NCBI GenBank assembly: GCA_015057325.1
Contig: SVEQ01000019.1
Coordinates: forward strand, 1 to 33,530
DNA from: Lachnospiraceae bacterium
Lineage (GTDB): Bacteria; Bacillota; Clostridia; Lachnospirales; Lachnospiraceae
Reading direction: 5' to 3'
Length of the DNA: 33,530 bases
Shown here: positions 7,231-16,900 of the stretch, piece after piece
Layout of the letters: every line of letters starts with the position of its first letter
Position numbering within the stretch: position 1 is the stretch's first letter
The notes under the pieces: model-generated
The model's database searches: none
Seen by the model: only the letters and a program-made list of their open reading frames with translations
What the model was told of the DNA's origin: nothing
Program-made: the position numbers and the translations under genes

Positions 7231-10200
7231 TTATTTTGTAACAGTAACTTTAACTTTTTGCTTAACTCCATTCATACCAAATACATAAACGTAACATGAA
7301 CCTTTCTTAACTGCTTTGATTCTTCCCTTATCTGATACTGTTGCAATAGTATCATTTGTAGAGAAGTATCTGATTGGAGAAGCATGTTCTTTTCCAAGAG
7401 CTTTTTCATTTTTGTTTGCTTTGACTACCTTAGTTTTTAACTTCAAGCTCTTTCCTGCTTTCAAACTTACATCGGTTTTATTAACCTTAATAAGTTTTAT
7501 ATCGGTATACTGTTTGTTGGCTTTTCCAACACCATGAAGATCTAATGTCTCACCAATGTATACCTTTTCATTGTCAATCATCTTAAATGCTTTAACAACA
7601 ACCTTGTACATATGCTTTCCTTCAACTTTTTTGCCGGAAATCTTTTTAAACTCGTATTTGGTTGTCTTAGCATTTACACTCTTTTGTAATTCGAGGTCAA
7701 TACCACATTGCTGTGCAAAAATGTCGTATCCTTCTGCTTCTTTAAGTTTACCCCATGTAACCTTAACGTTCTTTGGATTAACATATATTCTTGCACCGAT
7801 ATTAAGAGTGCTGTTATTACTGTTTGTCTGTGGTGACGGATCAATATTAAAGTTGCTTACTGCTTCAAATCCATTATATAAATCGTTTTCTGCAAATACT
7901 GCTTTGACAGTATAAGAACCCTTGTTATGAGGAACTTTTTCACTGTATTCTGCAGTTTCATCATTAGCAGGTTTATATAAGATGTTTACAGTAGTTGAAC
8001 CGTTAGTTGCGCTTTCTGTATTGACAACTAATTGTTCTCCGACAGTAATATCGTTAACTGTAATGGATCCGTTACCTGTTCCCTTCTTAACAGTTAAAAT
8101 ATGTTTTACAGGTGCTTTTATTTGTTTGCCGTCATTGTCAACAATCTTTGCTGTGATTAAGAAATCACCTGTTTTGGTAACTGTAAGAGCGGAATCTGTC
8201 AATGTTCCCACACCGGTTCCCTGATCATTTATAAGTTCGTATAAAGGTGTACCAATGCTTGTATCAAGACTAAATAATGTTGAAACATCAATAGGCTTGC
8301 CCTCAAATGTCATCTCACTGCTTGTTGGCAGTTTTTCAAGATACAATGTTAATACATAAACCTTATCAAGACTTGGTAATGTATATGACAGAGCTTCTTT
8401 TCCGGAAGCAACTGCAGTTTCTGTATTGCTTGCAACATCTTTAAGTCCCCATTTAGCTACAACATATTCTTTTGGAATAACTGCGTTAAATGATACAGGA
8501 ATGTATGCAACATAGTCGTTTCCTGACTTAAGTGTCTGCTTACCGCACGCTGCTGTAATAACATTAGGTATTTCATCACCGTTTTCATCAACAGCCTTGA
8601 ATGTAAGATTGTTAGTCTTGTAACCTGCAAGTACAACTCTAATCTTAAGATCGCTTTGTACATTGGTTATTGTGTAAGAATCGAGACCACCCTGAAGAAC
8701 AGTGTATTTCTGATCATCTGTATATAATCTCCACTCTTTTATGATAACAACATCAGGAATAGTTGCTGTAAGTTTGATTGTGCTTGCTTTCTTTGCTTTG
8801 CCGTCATTTCCGGTTCCTTCAATATTGAATGAACATCCAACAATGGATTCGTCAGAAATAAACTGTGCATCAACGGTATAGAATGCTTCTTTCTCGAACT
8901 CAGCATATACGTAGATGTTGTCATCTATTGTAAGTTCGTATTCATTACCTGAGTAATTGCTTCCGTCTGCATTTTCTATTGTTTCAAGAGTTCCACCGTT
9001 TTTCGAAATCTTCCATGCTTTTACAACATATCCGTTATCAGGAGTTGCCGTAAGTACAACCTTTTTGCCAAACGGTACAGGTTCAGGCGAAACAATAGAA
9101 GATGTTTTCGTGTTACCGTTAATATAGTTAGCGCTTAAGTTTCCGTGTTCTCCGGCACCGTATGAAAGTTCATATTCAGTCATACCAAACTCAGCATGGA
9201 CAATAATATCTTTTTCAAGTGAATCAATAATAATCTTTTCGTCAACTAATTGATAATCGGTTCCTGCTGTTAAGTCGTTACCGGCAAGGTCTGTAATTGT
9301 CCACTTGGTAACAGTAAATCCTTCATCAGGGAATGCCAAAAGGCTTACATTAGTACCCTTATAGATTCCTGTTCCGGATATAAATCCAACCTGATTATCA
9401 CCATAGTATCCTTGAAGGGAACCGTTAATTGATGAATCATAAGTTACTGAGCATACGTCACTTACAATAGTAAATGTTCCGCTCTTAAACTTAACATCGT
9501 ATCTGTTTTGGAATTGTGCAGCCTTAGCCTTGTTTTCGTTTGTACTGTCATTAAATGCAGGAGTTACGCTGTATATTCCTTCAGCGGAATTTTCATCAAG
9601 CGTCGGCTCTGTAACATATTTGAATATGCTTTCAAGCGGGTAATTTGTTTTATCATCAGGAGTAATTGCCGGCTTAGTTTCGTCATTTTTATTAATGATA
9701 ATTAAGTCATTTAGACTTGGAACTTTGTCGGCAGTATTTTCTGCTGATATATTAAGTTTTGTAGGAGCAGTTACAAGTAACGGACGTTTATTAACATTCA
9801 TCCTTGTTTTTGTAAACTTTGAAGGTGCTGTAGTACTATCATTTATCTCTGCAAAAAATGTGTGTTCACCTGCAATGGTTGGATAATAAGTATGGTTGGT
9901 TCCAATATCCTTTTTCTGCCAAACGCCGTCATCATTTTTATACTGTACATAATATTTAACCGTTGTTCCGTTTGGAAGAGGTTCTTCCGTTATCTTGCCA
10001 TTGGCATCCTTGGTTCCTTTAAATGTTTCAAGTGTTACGGAATCGCCGTATGTTGAATCGTTGGCATGTACAACATAAATCGATTCATCAGTTCTTGATG
10101 TTGCATAATATACTGCTTTTCCGGATGATGCCTTGGTTGTGTCACTTCCCGAATACTCAGCGGTAATAGTGTATATACCTTCGTTTTCAGGAGTCCAAGT

Positions 10201-13200
10201 TGTTGTTGCATTACCGTTTGCATCAACGGTTGCAGGTATGGTCTTTAAATCTCCGGTTAGAGAATTATAAATGGAAATAACTGCACCGTTACCAAAAGCA
10301 GCAAGCGTACTGTTTTTCTTAACCTTAATGGTTATAGTAGTTTCGTCACCCGGGATAATGTTATCCGTATAAGTTGTATAATTTTTATCAATTTGTACAA
10401 TCTCTCCGGGAATAACGGTTGTTGTGCCGTCTTCGTTTTTGTACTGTCCCGGTTCATCAGAATGAATAGCAATTTCTGTAACCGTAACCGGATTGGTGCT
10501 TTCTTTTATTGTATAATACGTATCATCTTCTTTTTGTGTGTTATTTGCCACTACTTTTTTGTAGATATTATATGTTTTCTTTGGATTTACTGTTTCGTCT
10601 GTATATTCATAAACCTGATAAGTAGTAGTAACATTATTAACAGTAACGGTTTTTGTTATATATTCCTTTTCGGTAATTTCAACATCTTCTTTTTCGTTAG
10701 TCTTTTGATAAAATTCATCAAAATTAAGATTTTTACCATCTATTGTTACATATCTTTCTTTGTGTGTCACTTCTGATGCACTATCGGCAGTTTTCGCTGT
10801 TTCATTAACGTTTTTAAGAATATAGAACTTGCCGTTATTTAAATTACGGTAAACAAATGGTATGGTATTATTTGATGAAGTATCTTCATTATTATATATT
10901 TCATATTTTGCACTTGTTGTACCGATTGTTATTTCAACAATTTTGTTTTCTTTCGTTGTTCCGGTACCCTCAACTCGTTCCTTCGTATCCGAATATCCGG
11001 TATTCTGGCTTGTTGCAGAGTTAAGAACCGTAACGTTTGTTGTTGTATTGGCTTTACCAACATTTAATACTCCAACGTCACTGTAGGTATAAGTTCTGAC
11101 ACCGTTGTGAATCTCCGCAACGACACATCTAAAGTAGTCACCGTCCATATCTTTCGTAACGTTTTCTATTTTGAGTGTTGAGGACTTATAAGTGTTACCT
11201 ACAGAATCAACGTAATCAAATTCCTTGGCATTTTTTTCGTTCCTTTTTTCATTTGGTTCTTCGAAGTTTTTCCAATTAGATTTATTTGGATCCTTTCTTT
11301 GCCATGTGTAAGAAAGACCTGTCTTTGTTCCTACGGATGGCGAAGCTTCGATTTTGAATGTTGCATCATCGCCAACTACGACGTTTTGTTCTTTGGTTAC
11401 ATCAACAACAGTTGGTGAAGCTTCTCTGCTTAATGTTGTAGCAGTTACAGGTTCCGTAAATTCCGAAACAAGTTCTGTAGTTCCATCTCTTCCTATAGAA
11501 CGAAGTGCAAGACTGTAAGTCGTTGATGGATCCAAACCATCGAAAGTATATGTTGTCGTATCTCCCGGAACGCTATCCAAAAAGCTGTAAGGATTGTTAG
11601 TTATTCCGTCGTCAAAATACTGATAAATTTCGAATTTGTCAGCAACCTTACCGCCAAGCTCCCATCCAACAGTTATTGAATGATCGGTAACTGTATCAAT
11701 AGAGAGATTACGTGGTGGACTTGGAGGCATCTGTACATTTGATACAACGTATCCGACAACCGGAACAGTTGTATCGCCAAGTTTTGCTGACCATGTTGCA
11801 AATGTTGCCTCAAAACTATATGGACATTCTGTTTTTGGTGGATTTGCAATCGATCCGCCTTTGGTTACACCCTCGTAACTGATTACGGAAGAACCGCCTC
11901 CCCATCCGCCTCCGGCACTAACACCGCAGCCATATTCAACATCGACAATTCCTAACGGATCGGATGCTTCTCCGGCAACACCGAGAGATAATTCGAATTC
12001 ATTAAAGTAGCTTTGACTTGCTGTCGATGTTGTCTGTGAGTTTATCTCAAACTGGGTAAATGATGACCCGGAATATGTATTTGAAATGGTTTTTGTCTCC
12101 CCAGCTACGCACTCATTAAGACCGGAAGTTCCACCTGGATATGTGTCAGGTCTACCTGGTTGGTTGCTTATAACATCAGATGTAATCATTTTGTCTTTGA
12201 GTGCAGGGTCATTTTCAGCTATGCTGTTATATACGTCAACATCCATTAAGCAATATTTTGGATCTTCCTGAATACCTATTACCATGTCATATTGCTTGCT
12301 TCCGTCAGCAGGAGTTACTGTATAGTGGTACAGCGTAACGGGAGTTCTGTAAAGAACTACCATGTTAGTGTCTGTGGCAACAAAGTTATATACAAATTCA
12401 TTGGTAAGTTCATTTTCATATTCCCATTCCCACTCATGAGTAAATGTTGCCTCAACTGTGAACTTCAATGCCTGAGTACCCGCTGCAAAATTAACATATG
12501 CTCCGGCTTTTGCCTTCTGTGTTGTTGATGTAGCTCCACCACTACCTTTTACTATACCGAAAGATGTTTCTCCGACAGCATCATAATAGTCATCATAAAT
12601 ATCTTCAAAGTAAGGTGCTGCCTGAAGGACGGCCTGAACCTCAACATTTGAGTGTGTAAATTCCTTGCTCTTGTATGTAAATGTATCTGTATCCTGATCG
12701 ATATCTACAGCTGCAACCGATGCACAAGGTTTGTTATTTTTATGCTGGTGATATGAAAGATAATCACATCCTTTCATGGATGTATAGTAATCACCGGCTT
12801 GGAGTATTTCATTTTCTGTTTTGGTTTTCTTTCCGGCTATATAAGCGCGGTAGAAGTAATATGAAAGAACAGTTTGTTTATATCCGGTAGTAAACATAAC
12901 CTGTTCGATACCAAGCTCATTAGAATCAAAATTACCGGCTACACATTGGTCAACCCATGTGTTTGTAATTATCCATCCGGCAATACCGTTATCTGCTTCA
13001 TCGCAAACGGCAGGAGTGTGATCTGCCTGCCACTCACCGTCTCCGTTCAATTTGTAGAAAGTTCCGCTTAAGAATAATTCATCTGCCGCATTCCTTCCGT
13101 TAACAGCGGCACAAGTGATAGCCGGAGCTCCTTGGATGGCATCATTTTTGTAGTAACCATCTTTTGTAAAATTATTCCAATTTACAATTTGTGTAGTTCC

Positions 13201-14439
13201 AAGAGATAATTTACCTACTTCTACGTCGTTCTCTTTGTAACGAGGATTATATGCAAGTGTTGTGACGGAATACGTATCTCTTTCAATTTTATCAAGGTCT
13301 TCACCGGTTGTATTATTAGCGGTTTGTTTGCTGTAAAGACCGGCTATTATTATTTCAGGAAAACCGTTATTGTCAATATCTCCCGTAGTTATTGATGCTG
13401 TACGGACATATCCAAAATTATCATCTTTAACTTTTCCGATTGTTGCTCCATTAAGAACAACTTCAGTTGAATCTGATGATTTTGTTAACACGTTTTGTCT
13501 TTCAAGGTTTAAATCAGATGCACCTTTGTAAAAACCAAATACCGAACTTCTTTCGGTTAATTCTTTACCATCTTTATCGTTAACAATGTCAGGATATGAA
13601 CCCACAACAAGAAGATCTTCATTTCCGTCACGGTCTATATCATCTGCAGTCATAGAAACCTGAATGGTAGATCTTGCTGTGCTGTCGTCTGCTTTCATCT
13701 TAGTAGAAAGCTCTGCTCCAGTTCTTCCCATAAGATTCTTGAGTGGAAGTTCTTTTTTTACGGAAAGGTTTGAACCGTCAAGAATAGCTATATAAGGACT
13801 GTTTGCCTTTGGGACATAAACAGCGATTTCGTCTTTGCCGTCACCGTTAAAGTCACCTGTAGCTATTGTAAAATAGTTTTTATATGCCCACTGAGGGATA
13901 GCATCCAACCAATCGGCATCATCCTTTCTGTCATTTTTTAATGAGAAGGTTGCTGTTCTTGGATTTTCAGAGTTTGCTGCGTTATAACGTGCAACAACGA
14001 GTTTGCTTTCTGTGTTGTAATCACAACCTACCATGGCGATCATATTGTCATGACCGGTTCCGTAGGGGTCATACCCTTTTGTTACAACATAACGATAATT
14101 GCGTGTTCCGTTGTTAATCGTATTTTTAACGCTGCTTGCTTTGCTAATATCTACGCCTTCAATAGCGTCTGAATTATCGAAATTGTAGGCTTTTGCATTA
14201 ACGTTATCACCTTGTCTCCAAATAAATGCCTCAGACTTTGTATTAAAAGTCTGTGTTCCTTTACCGTATGGGTTTTCACCATCGTTTGCATTAAATGATG
14301 AAGGAGTTGATAAGTCAAAACCAAACTGGTCTTTTGCTGATACATCCTTCATTCTTCCCGGCCCTACACCTGAGAAAACGCCTACTATCATGGCTGTAAC
14401 AAGTGCAAGTGCTAAGACTTTTTTTGTTCGCTTTTTCAT
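7231..14439 (-). CDS. Giant secreted multidomain protein (FG-GAP, FnIII, Ig-like, InlB-type repeats, Big_2)
   Basis: This 2402-aa protein begins with a signal peptide (MKKRTKKVLALALVTAMIVG, cleavage probably after VSA, residue 35). In order I see: FG-GAP/VCBS calcium-loop repeats near residues 195, 270 and 356 (GDFNGDGKDE, DDIDRDGNED, GDIDNNGFPE); an unassigned aromatic-rich region around 600-780; a Ser/Thr- then Gly-rich stretch at about 780-855; FnIII at about 905-1005; an Ig-like domain at 1010-1125; a Thr-rich stretch with a Big_3_5-like domain to about 1500; InlB-type bacterial repeats near 1660, 1755 and 1855 (GSLQGYY, GNLSANY, PDEGFTVTKW); an FnIII-like unit near 2215-2310; and a Big_2-like C-terminal domain (2305-2402). 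There is no LPXTG, so anchoring is unknown. The gene starts 19 bases after the 107-aa membrane-protein gene, with AGGGAGGA before the ATG. An adhesin, matrix or toxin-like role are all possible. Confidence 0.9.
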   Translation of the reverse strand: MKKRTKKVLALALVTAMIVGVFSGVGPGRMKDVSAKDQFGFDLSTPSSFNANDGENPYGKGTQTFNTKSEAFIWRQGDNVNAKAYNFDNSDAIEGVDISKASSVKNTINNGTRNYRYVVTKGYDPYGTGHDNMIAMVGCDYNTESKLVVARYNAANSENPRTATFSLKNDRKDDADWLDAIPQWAYKNYFTIATGDFNGDGKDEIAVYVPKANSPYIAILDGSNLSVKKELPLKNLMGRTGAELSTKMKADDSTARSTIQVSMTADDIDRDGNEDLLVVGSYPDIVNDKDGKELTERSSVFGFYKGASDLNLERQNVLTKSSDSTEVVLNGATIGKVKDDNFGYVRTASITTGDIDNNGFPEIIIAGLYSKQTANNTTGEDLDKIERDTYSVTTLAYNPRYKENDVEVGKLSLGTTQIVNWNNFTKDGYYKNDAIQGAPAITCAAVNGRNAADELFLSGTFYKLNGDGEWQADHTPAVCDEADNGIAGWIITNTWVDQCVAGNFDSNELGIEQVMFTTGYKQTVLSYYFYRAYIAGKKTKTENEILQAGDYYTSMKGCDYLSYHQHKNNKPCASVAAVDIDQDTDTFTYKSKEFTHSNVEVQAVLQAAPYFEDIYDDYYDAVGETSFGIVKGSGGATSTTQKAKAGAYVNFAAGTQALKFTVEATFTHEWEWEYENELTNEFVYNFVATDTNMVVLYRTPVTLYHYTVTPADGSKQYDMVIGIQEDPKYCLMDVDVYNSIAENDPALKDKMITSDVISNQPGRPDTYPGGTSGLNECVAGETKTISNTYSGSSFTQFEINSQTTSTASQSYFNEFELSLGVAGEASDPLGIVDVEYGCGVSAGGGWGGGSSVISYEGVTKGGSIANPPKTECPYSFEATFATWSAKLGDTTVPVVGYVVSNVQMPPSPPRNLSIDTVTDHSITVGWELGGKVADKFEIYQYFDDGITNNPYSFLDSVPGDTTTYTFDGLDPSTTYSLALRSIGRDGTTELVSEFTEPVTATTLSREASPTVVDVTKEQNVVVGDDATFKIEASPSVGTKTGLSYTWQRKDPNKSNWKNFEEPNEKRNEKNAKEFDYVDSVGNTYKSSTLKIENVTKDMDGDYFRCVVAEIHNGVRTYTYSDVGVLNVGKANTTTNVTVLNSATSQNTGYSDTKERVEGTGTTKENKIVEITIGTTSAKYEIYNNEDTSSNNTIPFVYRNLNNGKFYILKNVNETAKTADSASEVTHKERYVTIDGKNLNFDEFYQKTNEKEDVEITEKEYITKTVTVNNVTTTYQVYEYTDETVNPKKTYNIYKKVVANNTQKEDDTYYTIKESTNPVTVTEIAIHSDEPGQYKNEDGTTTVIPGEIVQIDKNYTTYTDNIIPGDETTITIKVKKNSTLAAFGNGAVISIYNSLTGDLKTIPATVDANGNATTTWTPENEGIYTITAEYSGSDTTKASSGKAVYYATSRTDESIYVVHANDSTYGDSVTLETFKGTKDANGKITEEPLPNGTTVKYYVQYKNDDGVWQKKDIGTNHTYYPTIAGEHTFFAEINDSTTAPSKFTKTRMNVNKRPLLVTAPTKLNISAENTADKVPSLNDLIIINKNDETKPAITPDDKTNYPLESIFKYVTEPTLDENSAEGIYSVTPAFNDSTNENKAKAAQFQNRYDVKFKSGTFTIVSDVCSVTYDSSINGSLQGYYGDNQVGFISGTGIYKGTNVSLLAFPDEGFTVTKWTITDLAGNDLTAGTDYQLVDEKIIIDSLEKDIIVHAEFGMTEYELSYGAGEHGNLSANYINGNTKTSSIVSPEPVPFGKKVVLTATPDNGYVVKAWKISKNGGTLETIENADGSNYSGNEYELTIDDNIYVYAEFEKEAFYTVDAQFISDESIVGCSFNIEGTGNDGKAKKASTIKLTATIPDVVIIKEWRLYTDDQKYTVLQGGLDSYTITNVQSDLKIRVVLAGYKTNNLTFKAVDENGDEIPNVITAACGKQTLKSGNDYVAYIPVSFNAVIPKEYVVAKWGLKDVASNTETAVASGKEALSYTLPSLDKVYVLTLYLEKLPTSSEMTFEGKPIDVSTLFSLDTSIGTPLYELINDQGTGVGTLTDSALTVTKTGDFLITAKIVDNDGKQIKAPVKHILTVKKGTGNGSITVNDITVGEQLVVNTESATNGSTTVNILYKPANDETAEYSEKVPHNKGSYTVKAVFAENDLYNGFEAVSNFNIDPSPQTNSNNSTLNIGARIYVNPKNVKVTWGKLKEAEGYDIFAQQCGIDLELQKSVNAKTTKYEFKKISGKKVEGKHMYKVVVKAFKMIDNEKVYIGETLDLHGVGKANKQYTDIKLIKVNKTDVSLKAGKSLKLKTKVVKANKNEKALGKEHASPIRYFSTNDTIATVSDKGRIKAVKKGSCYVYVFGMNGVKQKVKVTVTK

Positions 14440-14458
14440 AAAATCCTCCCTTGTTTCT

Positions 14459-14782
14459 TTATGATTTACTAACAGAATCGTTTGTACTGTTTCTGTTTTT
14501 ATAATGTTTTATCAATACTGTCACAATGACACCTAAAATAAATGCTATAACTGCAGTGAGTACGTAGCTTCCAATATCTGCAAATAACAGAAAGGAGCCG
14601 TATACTGATTGCGAGTTATCAACCGAAGTATTAGCAAATACGCTGAAGGCGCCAAGCAACAAAAATGTAGTGAGACATGTGGTTGCTGATAGTATTTTGG
14701 TTATTCGCTGTTCATGCTTCTTTTTAATTAGTTTGCCACGCTTTTTGATTTCGCTTAAGGCATCATCCGTGTTGTATTTCAT
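14459..14782 (-). CDS. 107-aa two-helix membrane protein, candidate anti-sigma factor
   Basis: A short cytosolic, strongly basic N-terminus (MKYNTDDALSEIKKRGKLIK) is followed by a hydrophobic helix at about 29-50, a roughly 17-residue exposed Ser/Asn-rich loop, a second helix at about 67-92 and a polar tail. There is no zinc-binding HxxxCxxC motif. The layout resembles the small membrane anti-sigma proteins found beside ECF genes in Clostridia, but I cannot prove homology by eye. The ATG at 14782 follows AGGAGG by 8 bases; the GTG at 14791 overlaps that site. It is co-transcribed with the giant secreted protein and lies downstream of the 41-bp element. With the nearby PrsW it is the best candidate substrate of the protease. 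Confidence 0.75.
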   Translation of the reverse strand: MKYNTDDALSEIKKRGKLIKKKHEQRITKILSATTCLTTFLLLGAFSVFANTSVDNSQSVYGSFLLFADIGSYVLTAVIAFILGVIVTVLIKHYKNRNSTNDSVSKS

Positions 14783-14808
14783 TAGTTCCACCTCCTATCA
14801 TTTTGTCT

Positions 14809-14849
14809 TTCTATATACTTAATTGCACTTTTTTTGGATTTTACTCAAA
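14809..14849 (-). promoter_or_regulatory. Shared 41-bp upstream element, copy B
   Basis: This matches 4856-4896 at 36 of 41 positions without gaps. It ends 26 bases before the ATG of the 107-aa gene. On the minus strand it carries TTTGAGTAAAAT, a run of seven A, GCAATTAA and TATATAGAA. I propose it is the promoter/operator of the giant-protein operon and possibly the target of the sigma factor at 6474-7043. A TTGAGT/CAATTA pair at 17-base spacing exists, but the -10 is a poor match to sigma-A. Confidence 0.6.
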
Positions 14850-14861
14850 GTTTTCTAAAAA

Positions 14862-14892
14862 TTGTGCATTTTTTTTTGATTTATGTTATACT
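14862..14892 (+). promoter_or_regulatory. Promoter of mnmG-rsmG
   Basis: An extended -10 TGTTATACT ends at 14892, with TTGTGC at 14862-14867 (19-base spacer, on the long side). It is 45 bases before the mnmG ATG and back to back with the giant-protein operon's upstream element. Confidence 0.5.
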
Positions 14893-14936
14893 CTGCTTTA
14901 GTTTATTTGATTTATTTTTATAGAAGGAATCGGACG

Positions 14937-16847
14937 ATGAATAATTTAGAAGAAACTTATGATGCCGTTGTAATCGGTGCCGGACATGCAGGCTGCGAGG
15001 CGGCTCTTGCACTTGCAAGAATGGGAATTGAGACAATTATATTTACCGTAAGCATGGACAGCGTTGCTATGATGCCATGTAATCCTAATATTGGAGGGTC
15101 TTCAAAGGGACACTTGGTAAGAGAGATTGATGCATTAGGCGGTGAGATGGGTAAGAATATTGATAAAACCTATATTCAGTCTAAGATGCTTAATCGTTCA
15201 AAGGGACCTGCCGTTCATTCGCTTCGTGCGCAAGCAGACAAGGTTGAGTATACCAAGCAGATGAGAATTACTATGCAAAATACGGATCATTTAACGCTTA
15301 GACAGGCAGAGGTTTCGGAGATTATTGTTGATGATTCAACTTCGAAAAAAAGAGTCCGCGGTGTGCGTACTAAGTCGGGAGCAACGTATTATGCAAAGGC
15401 TGTTATTATATGTACCGGCGTGTATCTTAATGCGCGTTGCATATACGGTGATGTCGTTAATCATACAGGACCAAATGGTCTTTCAGCGGCAACATTTCTT
15501 TCCGATTCACTTGTAAAAAGCGGAATACCTGTTAGACGTTTTAAGACAGGAACGCCTGCAAGAATTGATAAGAGAAGTATTGATTTTTCCAAGATGGAAG
15601 AGCAGTTTGGTGATGAGAAGATTACGCCGTTTTCATTTACCAATAAAGCAGAGGATATTGCCAGAGAGCAGATAAGCTGCTGGCTTACATATACCAATGA
15701 AACCACACATGATATAATCCGTGCAAACATTGACCGTTCGCCGCTTTTTTCGGGTGCGATTGAAGGAACGGGACCGAGATATTGTCCGTCGATTGAAGAC
15801 AAGGTTATGAAGTTTGCGGATAAGAACAGACATCAGGTATTTATTGAGCCGGAAGGTGAGTTTACGAATGAGATGTACATTGGTGGAATGAGTTCATCAC
15901 TTCCTGAAGATGTTCAGTATGCAATGTATCGAAGTGTTCCCGGACTTGAGAATGCCAAGATTGTTAGGAATGCTTATGCAATAGAGTATGATTGTATTAG
16001 TGCGTTGATGCTTAAGCACACGTTGGAGTTTAAAGACGTGGACGGTCTGTACAGTGCGGGTCAGATGAATGGAAGCTCCGGTTATGAAGAGGCCGGTGCA
16101 CAGGGAATTATGGCAGGTATAAATGCTGCAAGAAAGCTTCAGGGAAAAGAAGAGGTTGTTCTTGACAGGTCTCAGGCATATATCGGAGTTTTAATTGATG
16201 ATCTTGTTACAAAGGAAACAAAAGAGCCTTATCGTATGATGACTTCACGTGCAGAGTACCGTTTGTTATTAAGACAGGATAATGCGGATTTGCGTCTTAC
16301 AGATATCGGGCATGATATTGGATTGATATCCGATGAGAGATATGATGCATTTTGTAAGAAGAGAGAACTTATTAACAGCGAGGTTAACCGACTTTCCGAA
16401 ACAATGGTTGGTGGTAACAAGAAGGTTCAGGCATTTCTTGAGGCGCATGACAGTACAACCTTAAAGACTGCCGTTTCACTTGCAGATATTATCAAGCGTC
16501 CGGAACTTGATTATGAAAGCATAGAAGAGATAGATGCAGAAAGAGTTGAGATTAAAGAAACTTCTCTTTATGCTGAGAATATTTCTGAGGATGTTATCAA
16601 CCAGATTAATATAGAAATCAAATACGATGGATATATTAAGAGACAGCAATCTCAGGTAGAACACTTCAAGAAGTTGGAGGATAAGAAGATTCCTGCTAGT
16701 CTTGATTACAATGATGTCAGCAATCTTCGTAAGGAAGCAAGACAGAAGTTAAATGATATAAGACCGGAGAATATCGGACAGGCATCACGTATATCGGGTG
16801 TTTCGCCGGCTGATATATCTGTATTACTTATTTATTTGAATTCGTGA
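14937..16847 (+). CDS. mnmG: MnmG (GidA), tRNA uridine-5-carboxymethylaminomethyl modification enzyme
   Basis: This 636-aa FAD enzyme is the partner of MnmE in U34 modification. It has the FAD-binding Rossmann motif [10 protein letters not shown] (14-23), the GidA signature [29 protein letters not shown]-type [11 protein letters not shown], a conserved [16 protein letters not shown], and the C-terminal helical domain ending [18 protein letters not shown]. Length is normal for the family. The ATG at 14937 is preceded by AGAAGGA; a longer frame from 14883 adds 18 hydrophobic residues without a ribosome binding site and is rejected. It is followed by rsmG after 53 bases. Confidence 0.97.
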   Translation: MNNLEETYDAVVIGAGHAGCEAALALARMGIETIIFTVSMDSVAMMPCNPNIGGSSKGHLVREIDALGGEMGKNIDKTYIQSKMLNRSKGPAVHSLRAQADKVEYTKQMRITMQNTDHLTLRQAEVSEIIVDDSTSKKRVRGVRTKSGATYYAKAVIICTGVYLNARCIYGDVVNHTGPNGLSAATFLSDSLVKSGIPVRRFKTGTPARIDKRSIDFSKMEEQFGDEKITPFSFTNKAEDIAREQISCWLTYTNETTHDIIRANIDRSPLFSGAIEGTGPRYCPSIEDKVMKFADKNRHQVFIEPEGEFTNEMYIGGMSSSLPEDVQYAMYRSVPGLENAKIVRNAYAIEYDCISALMLKHTLEFKDVDGLYSAGQMNGSSGYEEAGAQGIMAGINAARKLQGKEEVVLDRSQAYIGVLIDDLVTKETKEPYRMMTSRAEYRLLLRQDNADLRLTDIGHDIGLISDERYDAFCKKRELINSEVNRLSETMVGGNKKVQAFLEAHDSTTLKTAVSLADIIKRPELDYESIEEIDAERVEIKETSLYAENISEDVINQINIEIKYDGYIKRQQSQVEHFKKLEDKKIPASLDYNDVSNLRKEARQKLNDIRPENIGQASRISGVSPADISVLLIYLNS

Positions 16848-16900
16848 TTAAAATATTTTAAGTTTAATTGTGCATGAAGATTATATGGTAGGAGTTTTTC

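Noticed and set aside
7556-7915. 119-aa plus-strand open frame
   Set aside because: Antisense shadow of the giant gene's 3' part, without Shine-Dalgarno or recognisable product.
10393-10776. 127-aa plus-strand open frame
   Set aside because: Antisense to the 2402-aa gene; Phe/Ile/Cys-rich shadow composition, no ribosome binding site, no family.
4091-14782. Integrated phage or transposon between mnmE and mnmG
   Set aside because: No integrase, transposase, target-site duplication or tRNA attachment site was found at the edges; the block is accessory but not a recognisable mobile element.
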